Below are positions 60,516 through 60,965 of a stretch of 60,965 bases of DNA, in pieces. The notes beneath the pieces were generated by a model. The model saw nothing but the letters and a program-made list of their open reading frames with translations. It was not told the DNA's origin and made no database searches. The position numbers were made by a program, and so were the translations under genes. The DNA lies in contig NZ_BDBP01000065.1 in assembly GCF_001613045.1 (NCBI RefSeq), positions 1 to 60,965 on the forward strand, written 5' to 3'. Each line of letters starts with the position of its first letter. Position 1 is the stretch's first letter. The stretch is from Nocardia lijiangensis NBRC 108240. GTDB lineage: Bacteria; Actinomycetota; Actinomycetes; Mycobacteriales; Mycobacteriaceae.

Positions 60516-60580
60516 GAAAAAGCCCCGCACCTGCGTGAGCAAGTGAGGGGCTTTGGCGGTGGCGGAGGGATTTGAACCCT
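60516..60580. repeat. tRNA-Ser(CGA) 3' end and terminator, partner of the repeat at 59744
   Basis: Intact counterpart of the degenerate copy 772 bases away. It includes the tRNA terminator hairpin (AGCCCCGCAC with GTGAGGGGCT, one mismatch) and the tRNA T-arm and acceptor. Confidence 0.85.
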
Positions 60581-60644
60581 CGGAGGGGGGTTACCCCTCA
60601 CACGCTTTCGAGGCGTGCTCCTTAGGCCGCTCGGACACGCCACC
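60554..60644 (-). tRNA. tRNA-Ser (anticodon CGA)
   Basis: A class II tRNA read on the minus strand: acceptor GGTGGCG pairing with CGCCACC, anticodon loop CTCGAAA, a long variable arm, T-loop GGTTCAAAT and an encoded CCA (60554-60556). It reads UCG codons. Confidence 0.96.
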
Positions 60645-60721
60645 GCCGACTAGGTTACCTGACCGGGTCCGGATCGATAAATCGCCTGGCGAAGCGGGGT
60701 GCGCGACTACTGGGCGCCTGT

Positions 60722-60965
60722 TCAGCGCTGGGTGCGGAAGAAGTCGTCGAGGAGGGCGGCGCATTCCGGCTCGAGGACGCCGCCGCGGACCTGCGGACGG
60801 TGATTGAGCCGACGGTCGCGCACCACGTCCCACAGCGAGCCGACGGCGCCGGTCTTCGGCTCCCACGCGCCGAACACCAGCCGCCCGACGCGCGCCAGGA
60901 TGAGCGCGCCCGCGCACATCGTGCACGGCTCGAGGGTGACGGCCAGGGTCGCGCCTTCCAGCCGC
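60722..60965 (-). CDS. tadA: tRNA-specific adenosine deaminase, 5' part cut by window
   Basis: The C-terminal part of the enzyme that converts A34 to inosine in tRNA(Arg). The frame enters at the window end with LEPCTMCAGALILARVGRLVFG. Its PCxxC motif supplies two of the zinc ligands. The segment GAVGSLWDVVRDRRLNHRPQVRGGVLEPECAALLDDFF is typical of TadA ends. The His-Ala-Glu part of the active site lies outside the window. It is followed downstream by tRNA-Ser(CGA). Confidence 0.93.
   Translation of the reverse strand, partial: RLEGATLAVTLEPCTMCAGALILARVGRLVFGAWEPKTGAVGSLWDVVRDRRLNHRPQVRGGVLEPECAALLDDFFRTQR

Noticed and set aside
17012..60553. One large integrative island between the two tRNA-Ser genes
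   Set aside because: No integrase or conjugation gene is present, and many genes between them are of core type (gluQ, tgt, mycolyltransferase), so only small scars at the two tRNAs are supported.

Overview
The window is high-GC DNA from a mycolic-acid actinomycete, most likely Nocardia or a close relative (inference). The evidence is a secreted Ag85-type mycolyltransferase, three MMPL transporters, a wax ester synthase/DGAT-like acyltransferase, an actinobacterial QcrB, a DUF397 protein, and the block dnaX - class I aminotransferase - ffs - tRNA-Ser, with tadA beside a second tRNA-Ser at the far end. The dnaX/aminotransferase adjacency matches Rv3721c/Rv3722c of Mycobacterium tuberculosis. 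No insertion sequence, prophage or CRISPR array was seen.

1-16.8 kb is mostly housekeeping: dnaX (cut by the window edge), an MMPL transporter with its TetR regulator and a palindromic operator, an ammonium channel, two tandem secreted zinc metallopeptidases, a DUF2207 membrane protein, a ROK regulator, a DNA-repair HhH-GPD protein, a methyltransferase, the aspartate aminotransferase and the SRP RNA.

16.9-38 kb starts at tRNA-Ser(GGA) and is more accessory. It holds a decayed PLP-decarboxylase, then a divergent locus with a 22-repeat TPR-CHAT (caspase-like) protein facing a membrane protein and a small Cys-rich protein and followed by a surface vWA protein. After that come a mycolyltransferase, small exported proteins, a YfhO/GtrA-type cell-envelope pair, a HigB-HigA toxin-antitoxin pair fused in one reading frame, a WS/DGAT-like protein with an expanding linker repeat, and a stand-alone qcrB.

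38.5-44 kb contains three genes that together suggest queuosine salvage: gluQ, a YhhQ-type transporter and a tgt whose base-recognition site departs from the preQ1-specific bacterial enzyme. 44-54.4 kb is an efflux region: a TetR regulator facing a heterodimeric ABC exporter, an Rrf2 regulator, then a TetR regulator divergent from two near-duplicate MMPL transporters.

54.5-61 kb carries two paralogous 81-residue membrane proteins, an EamA exporter whose frame runs on antisense into a GlxA-type regulator, two oxidoreductases with adjacent regulators, and a vapBC-type module lying between tRNA-Ser(CGA) and a degenerate copy of that tRNA's 3' end. The last gene is tadA, cut by the window edge. 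The strongest leads are the TPR-CHAT locus, the fused HigBA, the unusual Tgt, and the tRNA-flanked toxin-antitoxin module.
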